DNA from: an uncultured Rubrobacteraceae bacterium
GTDB taxonomy: Bacteria > Actinomycetota > Rubrobacteria > Rubrobacterales > Rubrobacteraceae
Length of the DNA stretch: 17,723 nt
Direction: 5' to 3'
Assembly (NCBI GenBank): GCA_902805985.1
Contig: CADCUW010000179.1
Coordinates: 1-17,723, forward strand
The notes under the pieces are model-generated. The model saw nothing but the letters and a program-made list of their open reading frames with translations, made no database searches and was not told the origin of the DNA. Below are positions 1 through 7,950 of the stretch, one piece after another (within the stretch, counting starts at the first letter, position 1; every line of letters starts with the position of its first letter). The translations under genes were made by a program, and so were the position numbers.

Positions 1-2232
1 GGCTTCGGGGAGAACCCCATAGCCATCTACCACGATCCAGACCTCCCGCCGACCCACCACTACCTCGCCGCGTACTGGTGGCTGATCGAGGAGTTCGGCG
101 CCGACGCCGTCGTCCACCTCGGCAAGCACGGCACTCTGGAGTGGCTGCCGGGCAAGTCGCTCGGTCTCTCCTCCTCGTGCGCCCCGGACGCGACCTTGCG
201 CGACGTGCCCCTCTTCTACCCGTTCGTCGTCAACGATCCCGGGGAGGGGACGCAGGCCAAGCGGCGGGCGCACGCGACGGTGGTGGACCACCTGATCCCC
301 CCGATGACCCGTGCCGACACCTACGACGACCTCGCGAAGCTCGAGCAGCTCCTGGACGAGTACTACCAGGTCGAGACCCTCGACCCATCCAAGCTCCCCG
401 CCATCCGCGTCCGGATCTGGAAGACCCTCCGCGACGCCGAGCTCCACCGCGACCTCGGCGTCGAGGAGCAGCCCGAGGAGTTCGGCGACTTCCTCAACCA
501 CGTGGACGGCTACCTCTGCGAGATAAAGGACCTCCCGATCCGGGGCGGCCTCCACGTCCTCGGCGAGACGCCCGAAGGGGAGCCCCTGCGCCATTTGATC
601 GGACAGATACTGCGCATCGGCTCAGGACAGGTGTCCGGATTGCGCCGGGCCATCGGAGATGCCTACGGCCTGGACGAGCGGGGCCTCTCCGAGAACGGGG
701 GGACGCGGGCAGAGGCGCCGGCGGCGCTCGCCGGGCGGTTCCCCGGGGTGGTGGCGACGGGGTCAGACCTGATCGAACGCCTCGAAGAGGCCCAGCAGGC
801 GCTCTTGCTCGCCATGGAACGGCGCGGGTGGGACGCTGACGCGGCCGGGGAGGTCTGCGAGGAGACCATGGGCCTCTCCGATGCGGGCGTCGAACGGTCG
901 CTGCGGTTCGCGGCGGAGGAGGTCGTGCCGCGCCTGATGCGGACGCCAGAGGAGATGGGCAACCTGCTCGGCGGCCTCGGGGGCGGGTACGTCCCGGCGG
1001 GGCCGTCCGGCTCCCCGACGCGCGGGCTCGTCAACGTGCTGCCGACGGGGCGCAACTTCTACTCCGTCGACCCGAAGGCTCTGCCGAGCGCGCTCTCGTG
1101 GGAGGTTGGCCGGGGGTTGGCGGATGATCTCCTGGGGCGGTACCTCGAAGAAGAGGGACGTTATCCCGAGACCGTCGGCATCGTGGTGTGGGGGACGGCG
1201 GCGATGCGGACCCAGGGCGACGACGTCGCGGAGATACTCGCGCTGCTCGGCGTCAGGCCGGTGTGGAACGAGGAGTCCAGGCGGGTGACGGGCTTGGAGG
1301 TAGTTCCGCTGGAGGAGCTCGGGCGGCCCAGGATCGACGTCACGGTCAGGATCAGCGGCTTCTTCAGGGACGCTTTCCCGAACCTCATCTCCCTCATGGA
1401 CGAGGCCTTTACCACCGTCGCGAACCTGGCCGAGCCCGACGAGATGAACTTCGTCAGAAAGCACGCCGCAGGGGAGAGGCGTAACGGGGCTGACGAGCGC
1501 CGCTCGACCACGCGCATCTTCGGCTCCAAGCCGGGCGCCTACGGGGCGGGCCTGCTGCCGCTCATGGACGCGCGCAACTGGCGGGATGATGCGGATCTGG
1601 CCGAGGTCTACGCCGTCTGGGGCGGCTACGCCTACGGCAAGGGGCTCGACGGCGTCGAGGCGCGGGGGGCGATGGAGGACAACCTCAGGCGGACGGAGGT
1701 CGCGGTCAAGAACGTGGACAACCGCGAGCACGACCTCTTCGACTCGGACGACTACTTCCAGTACCACGGGGGCATGATCGCCGCCGTCCGCGCCCTCACC
1801 GGCCGCGACCCGAAGGCGTTCATAGGCGACTCCGCCGACCCGTCGAGGGTCAAGACGCGGACGCTCTCTGAGGAGGCCAGGCGCGTCTTCCGCTCCCGCG
1901 TCGCCAACCCGAAGTGGATAGAGGCCATGCAACGTCACGGCTACAAGGGCGCCTTCGAGCTCTCCGCCACCGTCGACTACCTCTTCGGCTACGACGCCAC
2001 CGCGAACGTCGTCGAGGACTGGATGTACCGCGACGTGACGAAAAAGTACGTCCTAGACGAGGGAGTCCGCGACTTCATGCAGCAGTCCAACCCCTGGGCC
2101 CTGCGCGCCATAGGCGAGCGCCTCCTCGAAGCGGCCGAGCGCGGCCTCTGGTCCGAGCCCGATCCGGAAGACCTCCGGGCGCTCAAGGCGGCCTACCTGG
2201 AGAACGAGGGCATGCTGGAGGAGCGGGGATGA
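1..2232 (+). CDS. cobN: CobN, large subunit of ATP-dependent cobaltochelatase (C-terminal part, 5' truncated)
   Basis: CobN is the metal- and tetrapyrrole-binding subunit that inserts cobalt into hydrogenobyrinate a,c-diamide, driven by an AAA+ partner. The reading frame is open from the first base, so the start lies upstream; 743 codons are visible, roughly the C-terminal 60% of a family that usually has about 1,200-1,300 residues. Family hallmarks are HLGKHGTLEWLPGK (visible residues 39-52), then YPFVVNDPGEGTQAKRRAHA, DHLIPPMTRA, RNFYSVDPKALPS, and a block around nucleotides 1320-1470 with ISGFFRDAFPNLISLMDEA. The C-terminal region holds EDWMYRDVTKKYV and ends in EERG. No frame break is seen. 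The stop overlaps the start of the next small gene (ATGA). The partner is the fused ATPase encoded two genes downstream. A related family member, the Mg-chelatase subunit ChlH/BchH, is unlikely because every neighbour belongs to cobalamin synthesis. Confidence 0.96.
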   Translation, partial: GFGENPIAIYHDPDLPPTHHYLAAYWWLIEEFGADAVVHLGKHGTLEWLPGKSLGLSSSCAPDATLRDVPLFYPFVVNDPGEGTQAKRRAHATVVDHLIPPMTRADTYDDLAKLEQLLDEYYQVETLDPSKLPAIRVRIWKTLRDAELHRDLGVEEQPEEFGDFLNHVDGYLCEIKDLPIRGGLHVLGETPEGEPLRHLIGQILRIGSGQVSGLRRAIGDAYGLDERGLSENGGTRAEAPAALAGRFPGVVATGSDLIERLEEAQQALLLAMERRGWDADAAGEVCEETMGLSDAGVERSLRFAAEEVVPRLMRTPEEMGNLLGGLGGGYVPAGPSGSPTRGLVNVLPTGRNFYSVDPKALPSALSWEVGRGLADDLLGRYLEEEGRYPETVGIVVWGTAAMRTQGDDVAEILALLGVRPVWNEESRRVTGLEVVPLEELGRPRIDVTVRISGFFRDAFPNLISLMDEAFTTVANLAEPDEMNFVRKHAAGERRNGADERRSTTRIFGSKPGAYGAGLLPLMDARNWRDDADLAEVYAVWGGYAYGKGLDGVEARGAMEDNLRRTEVAVKNVDNREHDLFDSDDYFQYHGGMIAAVRALTGRDPKAFIGDSADPSRVKTRTLSEEARRVFRSRVANPKWIEAMQRHGYKGAFELSATVDYLFGYDATANVVEDWMYRDVTKKYVLDEGVRDFMQQSNPWALRAIGERLLEAAERGLWSEPDPEDLRALKAAYLENEGMLEERG

Positions 2233-2420
2233 GGGTCTTCTTCGTTTGGGTCGTGAAGAGTCCCGTTCGCCTGGTGGAGTTTCTCTCTGGCGTGCTCCTT
2301 CTACTGGCGGCCTTCCTGTTCTCGGAGGGTGGCTTGCCGTCGATCTCGCTCTACGGTTTCGGGACGCTGCTCCTCTTTCTAACGTTGTACGCCTACCTCG
2401 ATCAGGGAGCCGGCAGATGA
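2229..2420 (+). CDS. Small two-helix membrane protein, function unknown
   Basis: I do not recognise this 63-residue protein. It starts at an ATG whose A precedes the TGA of cobN (ATGA overlap), with GGAGGAG at 2217-2223 five bases upstream, which supports real translation. Two hydrophobic stretches (about residues 16-32, rich in Leu and Ala, and 38-58, ending LLLFLTLYAYL) are separated by a short SEGGLPS turn, predicting a helical hairpin. The N-terminus carries Lys10 and Arg14, so by the positive-inside rule both ends probably face the cytoplasm. It contains no Cys and no His, so it has no obvious metal ligands and does not resemble CbtB or CbiN cobalt transporter parts. Its position inside the cobN-chelatase ATPase interval suggests, by inference only, a role in membrane placement of the chelatase or in cobalt supply. 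Confidence 0.72.
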   Translation: MRVFFVWVVKSPVRLVEFLSGVLLLLAAFLFSEGGLPSISLYGFGTLLLFLTLYAYLDQGAGR

Positions 2421-2611
2421 TGCGGGCTAATGGAGCGACGCTCTTGAGATTCGTGGCGCTGGTCCTCGTGGGTGTGGCCGTTGGGTTCTTGGTGCGCTTC
2501 CTGTTGCCGCTCGTCTTGGAGCGCGGCGTCGTTTCTCTGGCCGTTCCGATACTCTTGATCGCCGTCGTGCTCTTTCTGCGAGCCCTTCGACGGGTGAGGT
2601 CGGGGTCTTGA
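2417..2611 (+). CDS. Second small two-helix membrane protein, function unknown
   Basis: This 64-residue protein is not recognised. The ATG at 2417 overlaps the previous TGA (ATGA); a second ATG follows at once (2420), so the start may be one codon later. AGGGAG at 2404-2409 gives a reasonable ribosome binding site. Hydrophobic segments lie at about residues 10-33 and 39-55, joined by a short charged LERG turn. The tail RALRRVRSGS is strongly basic and should stay in the cytoplasm. As in the preceding protein, there is no Cys or His. Its TGA overlaps the TTG start of the chelatase ATPase (TTGA), so the two small genes are coupled on both sides. The two proteins share architecture but no clear sequence similarity by eye; they may form a hetero-oligomer. 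Confidence 0.72.
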   Translation: MMRANGATLLRFVALVLVGVAVGFLVRFLLPLVLERGVVSLAVPILLIAVVLFLRALRRVRSGS

Positions 2612-4542
2612 ACGCCCCGTACCCCTTCTCTGCCATCGTCGGGCAGGATGACCTGAAGCTCGCCCTGCTCCTGAACGCCGTCTCGCCCGAGGTCGGCGGC
2701 GTCCTGGTGCGTGGGGAGAAGGGAACGGCGAAATCGACGGCCGTGCGGGCGCTGGCGAAGCTCTTGCCCCCGATCCGGGTGATCGCCGGCTGCCCGTTCT
2801 CCTGTGACCCCGAAGCACCGAACCCCGAGTGCCCATCGGGTCCGCACCCGACCGACGCGCCCGTCGAGGAGCGGGCGGTTCGGCTGGTCGAGTTGCCCGT
2901 GGGGGCGAGCACGGACCGGCTGGCGGGGACGCTGGACATCGAGAAAGCGCTCTCTGAGGGGAAGAAGGCGTTCGAGCCGGGTCTGCTGGCGGCGGCCCAC
3001 AGGGGCATCCTCTACGTGGACGAGGTGAACCTGCTCTCGGACCACCTCGTTGACCTGCTGCTGGACGTGGCGGCGATGGGCGTGAACCACGTCGAGCGGG
3101 AGGGCATGGGCGTGCGCCACCCGTCGCGCTTCGTCCTCGTCGGCACGATGAACCCCGAGGAGGGCGAGCTCAGGCCGCAGTTGCTGGATAGGTTCGGCAT
3201 CACCGTCGAGGTCGCCGGCAGCCCCGACCCGGCCGAGCGGGTCGAGGTGGTCCGCCGCCGTCTGCACCACGAGGCCGACCCGGGGGAGTTCGCCGCGAAG
3301 TGGTCGGGGGCCGACGCGGAGCTGGCCGCCTCCGTCGAGATGTCGCGGCGGCGGCTTCCGGGCGTGCGGCTGGGGGACGAGACGCTGATGGCGATCTCCA
3401 CGCTCTGCGCCCAGCTGGGCGTGGACGGCCTGCGGGGAGACATAGTGACCGCCCGGACCGCCCGGACCCTCGCGGCCTGGGACGCCAGGGGTGAGGTGGA
3501 CCTCGATGACGTGAGGCGGGCCGCCCTGCTGGCCCTCTCCCACCGGCGCCGTCGCGGCCCCTTCGAGAGTCCGGGCGTGGACCCCGAGGAGATAGAGAAC
3601 GCCCTCCAGGGCCCCGAACCGCCCGAAGACGACCCTGGCGGTGGCGGTGCGCCACCGGAAGGCGCCAGGGAGGAGACCGGCGAAGGGCGTCCCGACCCCG
3701 AACCCTCCGAGGCGCGGACCGGCGCCGGAGAGCGGGGCCACGCGTCGGCGGAGCCTTTCAAGCCGGTGAGGCTGGAGCGGGAGGACAGGGGCAGCGGCGG
3801 CCCCCTCGGGCGCCGGAGTCGCTCGGTTGGGGCGTCGGGGCATCCGGTCGGGGACCGGGAGCCGTCCGGCGGGGCGCGGGACGTGGCGCTCTCTGCGACG
3901 GTCCGGGCGGCTGCCCCGCACCAGAAGGAGCGTGGGCGGAACGGACCCGGGCTCGTGGTCAGGACCTCGGACCTGCGGGAGAACGTCAGGGAGGGGCGGG
4001 AGGGGAACCTCGTCGTGTTTCTCGTGGACGCGAGCGGGTCGATGGCGGCGAAGAGGCGCATGTCCGCCGTCAAGGGGGCCGTGCTCTCCTTGCTGGGCGA
4101 CGCCTACCAGCGGAGGGACAAGATCTCCCTGGTCTCCTTCCGGGGAGAGACCGCGCAGTTACTTCTTCCACCTACCTCCAGCGTCGAGCTCGCCGCCTCC
4201 CGCCTGGAAGACCTCCCGACCGGGGGACGCACGCCGCTGGCAGCGGGGCTCGCGAAGGCGGCCGAGGTGCTACAACGGGAGGGCCTGCGCGACGGGGAAC
4301 GACGTCCCCTCCTCGTCCTCCTGACGGACGGGCGGGCGACGGCGGGGCCCGACCCGCGCGAGGCGGCCTCGGGGCTGCGGGCCCTGGGCGCGGCCTCCTT
4401 CGTGGTCGATACCGAGGAGGGGCACGTGCGGCTCGGGATGGCCGCCGAGGTTGCGGAGGTGTTGGGGGCGCGGTGTCTGCGTCTGGAGGAGTTGCGGGCC
4501 GAGTCGCTCGTGGAGCTGGTCGAGAGGAGGCGGGTGGCGTGA
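2608..4542 (+). CDS. chlID: Fused ChlI/ChlD-type AAA+ and VWA chelatase ATPase, probable CobN partner
   Basis: The 644-residue protein combines both motor subunits of a class I chelatase. An AAA+ domain (about residues 1-330) has Walker A GEKGTAKST (36-44), Walker B ILYVDE (134-139), sensor-1-like VGTMNPEEG (178-186) and the LLDRFG motif (192-197). A long Pro/Gly/acidic linker follows (about 330-455). A von Willebrand A domain closes the protein (about 466-644), with the MIDAS motif DASGSM (474-479) and later TGGRTPL and TDGRAT. Three cysteines (62, 66 and 75, in GCPFSCDPEAPNPEC) sit just after Walker A and may bind metal or a cluster. The TTG start overlaps the previous stop (TTGA) with GAGG eight bases upstream, and the N-terminus YPFSAIVGQDD fits the family start. 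Database names often call such proteins magnesium chelatase. Operon context with cobN points instead to cobalt insertion, replacing CobS and CobT of the proteobacterial enzyme. Confidence 0.93.
   Translation: MNAPYPFSAIVGQDDLKLALLLNAVSPEVGGVLVRGEKGTAKSTAVRALAKLLPPIRVIAGCPFSCDPEAPNPECPSGPHPTDAPVEERAVRLVELPVGASTDRLAGTLDIEKALSEGKKAFEPGLLAAAHRGILYVDEVNLLSDHLVDLLLDVAAMGVNHVEREGMGVRHPSRFVLVGTMNPEEGELRPQLLDRFGITVEVAGSPDPAERVEVVRRRLHHEADPGEFAAKWSGADAELAASVEMSRRRLPGVRLGDETLMAISTLCAQLGVDGLRGDIVTARTARTLAAWDARGEVDLDDVRRAALLALSHRRRRGPFESPGVDPEEIENALQGPEPPEDDPGGGGAPPEGAREETGEGRPDPEPSEARTGAGERGHASAEPFKPVRLEREDRGSGGPLGRRSRSVGASGHPVGDREPSGGARDVALSATVRAAAPHQKERGRNGPGLVVRTSDLRENVREGREGNLVVFLVDASGSMAAKRRMSAVKGAVLSLLGDAYQRRDKISLVSFRGETAQLLLPPTSSVELAASRLEDLPTGGRTPLAAGLAKAAEVLQREGLRDGERRPLLVLLTDGRATAGPDPREAASGLRALGAASFVVDTEEGHVRLGMAAEVAEVLGARCLRLEELRAESLVELVERRRVA
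4525..4530 (+). promoter_or_regulatory. Ribosome binding site fixing the GTG start of cobO
   Basis: AGGAGG lies eight bases before the GTG at 4539. It singles out that GTG over the longer upstream reading frame and supports the four-base GTGA overlap with the chelatase ATPase stop. Confidence 0.75.
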
Positions 4543-5120
4543 GCGAGGCGGAGAAGACGCGGGAGCCGCGGGAGCAGAGGCTCAGGCGCAGGTCGAACAG
4601 AGAACGGCCGCTGCTGGTCGTCAACACGGGGCACGGGAAGGGCAAGAGCACGGCCTCGTTCGGGATCATGCTCCGCGGATGGGCCCGCGGCTACCGCATA
4701 GGGGTCTACCAGTTCGTTAAGTCCGGCAAGTGGAACGTCGGCGAGCAGCAGGCCGCAGAGGCCCTCGGCAACATCGACTGGTTCAAGCAGGGCGACGGCT
4801 GGACCTGGACGGTAAAGGACCTGGAGCACTCGGCCGACCTGGCCCGCGAGGGCTGGGAGGAGGTCAAGCGCCGCCTCGCCGACGAGACCTACGACATGCT
4901 CCTCCTCGACGAGTTCACCTACCCGATGAAGTTCGGCTGGGTCGACACGGCCGAGGTGGTAGAGGTCCTCAATAACCGCCCCGGCTTCCAGCACGTCATC
5001 GTCACCGGCCGAGACGCCCCGCCGGAGCTCATCGAGGCCGCCGATCTCGTGAGCGAGGTACAGAAGGTCAAACACCCCATGGACGAGGGCTACCGCGGCC
5101 AGAAGGGTATCGAGTGGTAG
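4539..5120 (+). CDS. cobO: Cob(I)yrinic acid a,c-diamide adenosyltransferase (CobO/CobA/BtuR type)
   Basis: This enzyme transfers the 5'-deoxyadenosyl group of ATP to the Co(I) form of cobyrinate a,c-diamide in the cytoplasm. The product has 193 residues, the usual size. The family's P-loop is GHGKGKST (31-38), followed by ASFGIMLRGWARGYR and VYQFVKSGKW, and a Walker B-like LLLDEFTYP. The C-terminus EVQKVKHPMDEGYRGQKGIEW is typical, with the family's GxxAxxGIE-like ending. The GTG start at 4539 is chosen for its AGGAGG site and GTGA overlap. The extra basic N-terminal stretch (REQRLRRRS) is common in the family. The stop is TAG and overlaps the cobB start by seven bases. Adenosylation needs Co(II) reduced to Co(I); no flavin reductase is in the window. 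Confidence 0.95.
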   Translation: MSEAEKTREPREQRLRRRSNRERPLLVVNTGHGKGKSTASFGIMLRGWARGYRIGVYQFVKSGKWNVGEQQAAEALGNIDWFKQGDGWTWTVKDLEHSADLAREGWEEVKRRLADETYDMLLLDEFTYPMKFGWVDTAEVVEVLNNRPGFQHVIVTGRDAPPELIEAADLVSEVQKVKHPMDEGYRGQKGIEW

Positions 5121-6472
5121 GGACCCCGCGCATAGTCGTCGCGGGCACCCACTCGGGTGTCGGCAAGACCACCGTAGCCTCCGGCCTGATGGCCGCGCTC
5201 GCGAGCAGAGGACTCCGCGTCGCCCCCTTCAAGGTCGGCCCTGACTTTATAGACCCCTCCTACCACGCCCTCGCCACGGGAAGGCCTGGACGCAACCTCG
5301 ATGCCTTCCTCTCTGGCCCGGATCTCATCGGGCCGCTCTTCGCCCACGGCGCCCGCGGGGCTGACGTCGCGGTCATAGAGGGCGTCATGGGCCTCTTCGA
5401 CGGCAAGAGCGGCGGCGGAGAGCTTGCGTCTACGGCCCACGTCGCCAAGCTTCTCGGCGCGCCGGTCGTCCTCGTTGTGGACGGATCCGCGATGGCCCGC
5501 TCCGCCGCCGCGATGGTCCACGGTTACAGGACCTTCGACCCCGAGCTGAACGTCGCCGGCGTCGTCCTGAACCGCGTGGGCTCCGCCACCCACGAGAAGA
5601 TGCTCCGCGAGGCCCTCACACCCCTTGGCATCCCCGTACTCGGCGTCCTCCGCCGCGACGCCGCCGTCAGCACCCCCGACCGGCACCTCGGCCTCGTCCC
5701 GGCGGCCGAACGCCGCCACGAGGCGCGAGAGTCCATCGACGCCCTCGGCGCCGTCGTGACCCGTTCCCTCGACCTCGACGCCGTGATGCGGCTGGGGTCC
5801 TCCGCCGGACCGCTCCATGCGGAACCCTGGAGCCCGGAGGCGCCGGAGGAGGGGCGGACGCCCGGGGTGCGGGTCGCGGTCGCGGCGGGCCCGTCCTTCA
5901 GCTTCCTGTACGAAGAGAACGTGGAGCTCATGCAGGGCGCGGGCGCGGAGGTGATCCCCTTCGACCCCACCTCGGACGAAGACCTGCCGGAAGGGACCGA
6001 CGCCCTCTACCTCGGCGGCGGTTTCCCCGAGGCCTACGCCGACGCCCTCTCGGCCAACGAGCCCATGAAAGCAGGTGTCGCCCGCTTCGCCGTCGGGGGC
6101 CGGCCCGTCGTCGCCGAGTGCGGCGGCCTGCTCTACCTGTCCCGCGAGCTGGACGGCAGACCCATGTGCGGCGTGCTCGACGTCTCGGCCCGGATGACGG
6201 GCCGCCTGACCCTCGGCTACAGGGAGGCGCGGGCGGCGCACGATTCGTCCCTCGCCAGGGAGAACGCCCCCGTCCGCGGCCACGAGTTCCACTACTCGGC
6301 CGTCGAGCCGGGCGCGGGAGAGACGCCGGCCTGGAGCCTCGCGGGCCGCGGCGTCGAGGGCTTCGTGTCCGGCGGCGTCCACGCGAGCTACCTGCACACC
6401 CACTGGGCCGCGGCCCCCGGGCTGCCGCGCCGGCTGCTCCGGACGGCGAAACGGACAGGGGTCCGCGTATGA
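5114..6472 (+). CDS. cobB: Cobyrinic/hydrogenobyrinic acid a,c-diamide synthase (CobB/CbiA)
   Basis: It amidates the a and c side chains of the corrin ring using glutamine and ATP. The 452-residue protein has an N-terminal dethiobiotin synthetase-like ATPase domain with P-loop GTHSGVGKTT (11-20), then FKVGPDFIDPSYH and IEGVMGLFDG, all family signatures. The C-terminal class I glutamine amidotransferase domain has LYLGGGFPEAYAD and AECGGLLYLSR with the likely nucleophile Cys336, plus GHEFHYS further on. The GTG at 5114 is the only start that keeps the P-loop close to the N-terminus; its binding site is weak, so reinitiation after cobO (seven-base overlap) is likely. CobB (late-cobalt pathway) and CbiA (early-cobalt pathway) are the same family and cannot be told apart here. 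Confidence 0.95.
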   Translation: MVGTPRIVVAGTHSGVGKTTVASGLMAALASRGLRVAPFKVGPDFIDPSYHALATGRPGRNLDAFLSGPDLIGPLFAHGARGADVAVIEGVMGLFDGKSGGGELASTAHVAKLLGAPVVLVVDGSAMARSAAAMVHGYRTFDPELNVAGVVLNRVGSATHEKMLREALTPLGIPVLGVLRRDAAVSTPDRHLGLVPAAERRHEARESIDALGAVVTRSLDLDAVMRLGSSAGPLHAEPWSPEAPEEGRTPGVRVAVAAGPSFSFLYEENVELMQGAGAEVIPFDPTSDEDLPEGTDALYLGGGFPEAYADALSANEPMKAGVARFAVGGRPVVAECGGLLYLSRELDGRPMCGVLDVSARMTGRLTLGYREARAAHDSSLARENAPVRGHEFHYSAVEPGAGETPAWSLAGRGVEGFVSGGVHASYLHTHWAAAPGLPRRLLRTAKRTGVRV

Positions 6473-7182
6473 GCGGCAGGCTTATCGGTGTTGGCGTGGG
6501 TCCCGGGGATCCGGAGCTGTTGACGATCAAGGGTCTCAGGGCGCTGCGGGAGGCCGACGAGGTCTTCGTGCCGGTCGGGGACACGGGCGAGGTCGGGCGG
6601 GCCGAGGCCACCGTGCGGGAGCATCTGGACGAGGAGCGCATCCGGCGGGTGCTCTTCGCCCTCTCCGACGATGCGGAGGCGCGCGAGCGGAACTGGACCG
6701 GCGCGGCGCGGGAGGTCTCGGGGCATCTGCGGGAGGGGAAGACCTGCGCGTTCGCGACCATCGGGGACCCGAACGTGTACTCGACTTTCACGTACCTGGC
6801 CCGGACGGTTCGGGCGGCGATCCCGGACGTCGAGGTGGAGACCGTACCAGGCATCACGGCGATGCAGGATCTGGCTTCGCGGAGCGGGACGGTGCTGCTG
6901 GAGGGTGACGAGCGGCTGGCGCTCTTGCCGTTCACGGCGGGGGAGGGGGGCTTGCGGGAGGCGCTCGGGTCCTTCGAGACCGTCGTCTGCTACAAGGGTG
7001 GGAGCCGGATGCCAAAGGTTCTCGGGGTGGCGGAGGAGGCGGGGAGGCTCGGGGGCGCGGTCTACGGGGCCAGGCTCGGGATCGAGGGCGAAGAAGTGGT
7101 CCCGGCGGCCGGGATGGCCGGGCGCGAGGGGACGTATCTGTCGACGGTTATCTTTACCAGAGAGGCGGAAGGACTTGGGTAA
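6469..7182 (+). CDS. cobI: Precorrin-2 (cobalt-factor II) C20-methyltransferase
   Basis: CobI/CbiL methylates C20 of precorrin-2 or its cobalt form using S-adenosylmethionine. The 237-residue protein has the family N-terminus GVGVGPGDPELLTIKGLRAL, then the GDPNVYSTFTYL block around nucleotide 6766, and PGITAMQDLASRSG, all diagnostic of the C20 enzyme within the tetrapyrrole methylase fold. The start overlaps the cobB stop (ATGA). It ends with TAA, the only TAA stop in the operon, and its last codons overlap cobM by eight bases. Whether the natural substrate is metal-free or cobalt-bound depends on whether CbiX acts first; sequence alone does not settle this. Confidence 0.95.
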   Translation: MSGRLIGVGVGPGDPELLTIKGLRALREADEVFVPVGDTGEVGRAEATVREHLDEERIRRVLFALSDDAEARERNWTGAAREVSGHLREGKTCAFATIGDPNVYSTFTYLARTVRAAIPDVEVETVPGITAMQDLASRSGTVLLEGDERLALLPFTAGEGGLREALGSFETVVCYKGGSRMPKVLGVAEEAGRLGGAVYGARLGIEGEEVVPAAGMAGREGTYLSTVIFTREAEGLG

Positions 7183-7942
7183 GGTCTGGTTTATAGGGGC
7201 GGGGCCGGGCTCGCCCGATCTGCTGACGATCCGGGGCGCGAAGCTCATAGGGGAGGCGGACGTCGTGGTCTGGGCCAGAAGTCTCGTCCACGAAGGAGTA
7301 CTCGAGCACGCGGCGCCGGGGGCCGAGGTAGTCGAGTCGACGACCATCCCGCTCGAAGGCGTGCGCGAGCTGTATCAGCGGGCGGTCGCGGAAGACCTGA
7401 CGGTCGCGCGGGTCCACTCCGGCGACCCGAGCCTGTACGGGGCGGTGATGGAGCAGATCGAGCTCTGCGAGGAGATGGGCCTCGCGTGGCAGATCGTGCC
7501 CGGCGTCTCTTCTCTGGGTGCCGCCGCCGCTGCCATCGGGCGCGAGCTCACGGTGCCGGAGGTCTCCCAGTCCGTCATCCTCACGCGCCGCGCGAGCCGC
7601 ACCCCGATGCCGAACAACGAGGACATAAAAGGCTTCGCCCGCCACGGGACGACGATGGCGATCTTTCTCTCGGCCGCCAAACCGCGCGCGCTCCAGGAGG
7701 ACCTCCTCGACGGCGGCTACGCTCCACAGACCCCGTGCGCGGTCGTCTACCGGGCGAGTTGGCCGGACGAGGAGGTCATCGAGTGCCGGCTGGAGGAGCT
7801 GGCGGATCGCATCAGGGAGGCCGGTTTCACGCGGCAGGCCCTGATCCTGGTAGGCCCAGGCCTCGGCGCCGGCGGCACCCGCTCCCACCTCTACAGCCCG
7901 GCCTTCTCGCACATGTTCCGCCGGGCGAGCCAGGAGGCCTGA
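7175..7942 (+). CDS. cobM: Precorrin-4 (cobalt-precorrin-4) C11-methyltransferase
   Basis: CobM/CbiF methylates C11 after ring contraction. The TTG at 7175 is chosen because it places GAGPGSPDLLTIRGAKLIGE eight residues from the N-terminus, as in the family, with AGAGG at 7161-7165 upstream; the start lies inside the end of cobI (eight-base overlap). The protein has 255 residues. Signatures include HSGDPSLYGAVMEQ, IVPGVSSLGAAAAAIGRELT, and SRTPMPNNEDI, which corresponds to the TPMP segment specific to C11 methyltransferases. The C-terminus carries ALILVGPGLG. Nothing is truncated or unusual. Confidence 0.95.
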   Translation: MGKVWFIGAGPGSPDLLTIRGAKLIGEADVVVWARSLVHEGVLEHAAPGAEVVESTTIPLEGVRELYQRAVAEDLTVARVHSGDPSLYGAVMEQIELCEEMGLAWQIVPGVSSLGAAAAAIGRELTVPEVSQSVILTRRASRTPMPNNEDIKGFARHGTTMAIFLSAAKPRALQEDLLDGGYAPQTPCAVVYRASWPDEEVIECRLEELADRIREAGFTRQALILVGPGLGAGGTRSHLYSPAFSHMFRRASQEA

Positions 7943-7950
7943 GACCCCCG

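Noticed and set aside
2053..3921. Long - strand open frame (622 codons) across the chelatase ATPase
   Set aside because: It lies opposite a well-recognised gene, is Arg/Pro-rich as expected of antisense frames in high-GC DNA, and shows no family motif.
5090..6403. - strand open frame (437 codons) opposite cobB
   Set aside because: Shadow of the cobB codon pattern; no motifs or plausible start context.
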